Assembly: GCA_964632995.1 (NCBI GenBank)
Contig: CAZWDL010000210.1
Coordinates: 1-6,605 of the forward strand
From: CAZWDL01 sp964632995
GTDB taxonomy: Bacteria > Bacteroidota > Bacteroidia > Chitinophagales > Saprospiraceae
Direction: 5' to 3'
DNA: 6,605 bases
Every line of letters starts with the position of its first letter. Position 1 is the first letter of the stretch. Positions 6,367 to 6,605 of the stretch are shown in pieces. The notes below the pieces were generated by a model that worked only from the letters and a program-made list of their open reading frames with translations, was not told where the DNA came from and searched no databases. A program made the translations under genes and the position numbers.

Positions 6367-6402
6367 ATTCAAGAGTGGGGTGCAGGGGCCCTACTCTTGA
6401 AT
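6367..6402. repeat. Internal hairpin of the MITE-like element
   Basis: ATTCAAGAGT (6367-6376) and ACTCTTGAAT (6393-6402) form a perfect 10-bp stem, extendable inward through a G-T wobble and GGG/CCC. It is off-centre in the element, suggesting a composite structure with two nested palindromes. Confidence 0.75.
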
Positions 6403-6477
6403 CAGAGCATAGCCGGGGTTCTGTGACCGACGAGCAACGCAGCATTTCGCCAAAAGCCACTGTCAAAACGGAAAGTT

Positions 6478-6495
6478 ACTTATTTGACAGTGTAC
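6478..6495 (-). repeat. Right terminal inverted repeat of the MITE-like element
   Basis: ACTTATTTGACAGTGTAC is the partner of 6303-6320. The adjacent TTA at 6496-6498 matches the TTA before the left end. Confidence 0.85.
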
Positions 6496-6498
6496 TTA

Positions 6499-6605
6499 GG
6501 TTCAACGCAGGTTTACGAAAGCTTCAGGGGTGTGTTGATCACCCATAAGCCCGGTTTTGGCTACTTCTACGGTTCATCTGTTCGTCAGTTTTACTGTTCT
6601 GCGGT
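6499..6605. other. Right-edge sequence without recognisable feature
   Basis: Translations in all frames show short open stretches only, with no family wording I recognise. It may belong to a gene or remnant beyond the window. Confidence 0.4.

Larger units (their letters stand above)
6303..6495. mobile_element. MITE-like non-autonomous inverted-repeat element
   Basis: The ends GTACACTGTCAA and TTGACAGTGTAC are perfect inverted repeats, extended to 17 of 18 matching positions. A second paired block (6344-6354 with 6445-6456, TTTGGCGAAA) lies further in, so the two arms match over about 50 bp. The middle carries an independent hairpin. There is no transposase or other open reading frame, so it would depend on an enzyme supplied in trans. 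TTA flanks both sides (6300-6302 and 6496-6498) and may be a 3-bp target duplication, although the boundary is uncertain by a base or so. The element lies beside decayed genes. I cannot name its parent IS family. Confidence 0.8.

Overview
The window reads as chromosomal DNA of moderately high G+C from a Bacteroidota-like bacterium. Balneolota or Rhodothermota relatives fit best, but this is an inference. It rests on the Bacteroidota-style class II photolyase, on remnants of an FtsX/MacB-type permease and an AraC regulator whose wording is typical of that group, and on the lack of strong Shine-Dalgarno sequences before the intact genes. There is no rRNA, tRNA or CRISPR array.

Layout: (1) 3-986 (+) is the C-terminal two thirds of a class II CPD photolyase, cut by the window edge. 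(2) 984-1166 is a compact repeat region between two convergent genes. A motif TAGAAGTTTAG, a 25-nt GC-rich dyad spacer and TTTAGAAGTTTAG occur in mirror image at both ends, and the TAG stop codon of each gene is the first triplet of the motif. (3) 1164-2153 (-) encodes a zinc-dependent AstE/aspartoacylase-like enzyme. (4) 2205-2273 holds a likely promoter for that gene and a strong intrinsic terminator for the gene upstream. (5) 2322-3830 (-) is a 502-residue protein with an ATP-grasp-like C-terminal half and no assigned substrate. (6) 3881-5482 (+) is an exported or membrane-anchored formylglycine sulfatase, divergent from the ATP-grasp gene. (7) 5483-6302 has no intact gene but carries two decayed genes on the minus strand, an ABC transporter permease with an internal deletion and an AraC-family regulator with frameshifts. 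(8) 6303-6495 is a MITE-like inverted-repeat element with an internal hairpin and a possible TTA target duplication. (9) 6499-6605 shows nothing I can support.

The most biologically suggestive pair is the ATP-grasp ligase-like gene followed by the AstE-like hydrolase: one would form an amide or peptide-like bond and the other cleave an acyl-amino-acid bond. They share a strand, but a terminator and a new promoter separate them, so they may be functionally linked without forming one simple transcript. The sulfatase and photolyase look like ordinary housekeeping or scavenging functions. The right part of the window (about 5.5-6.6 kb) is a region of gene decay and mobile DNA.
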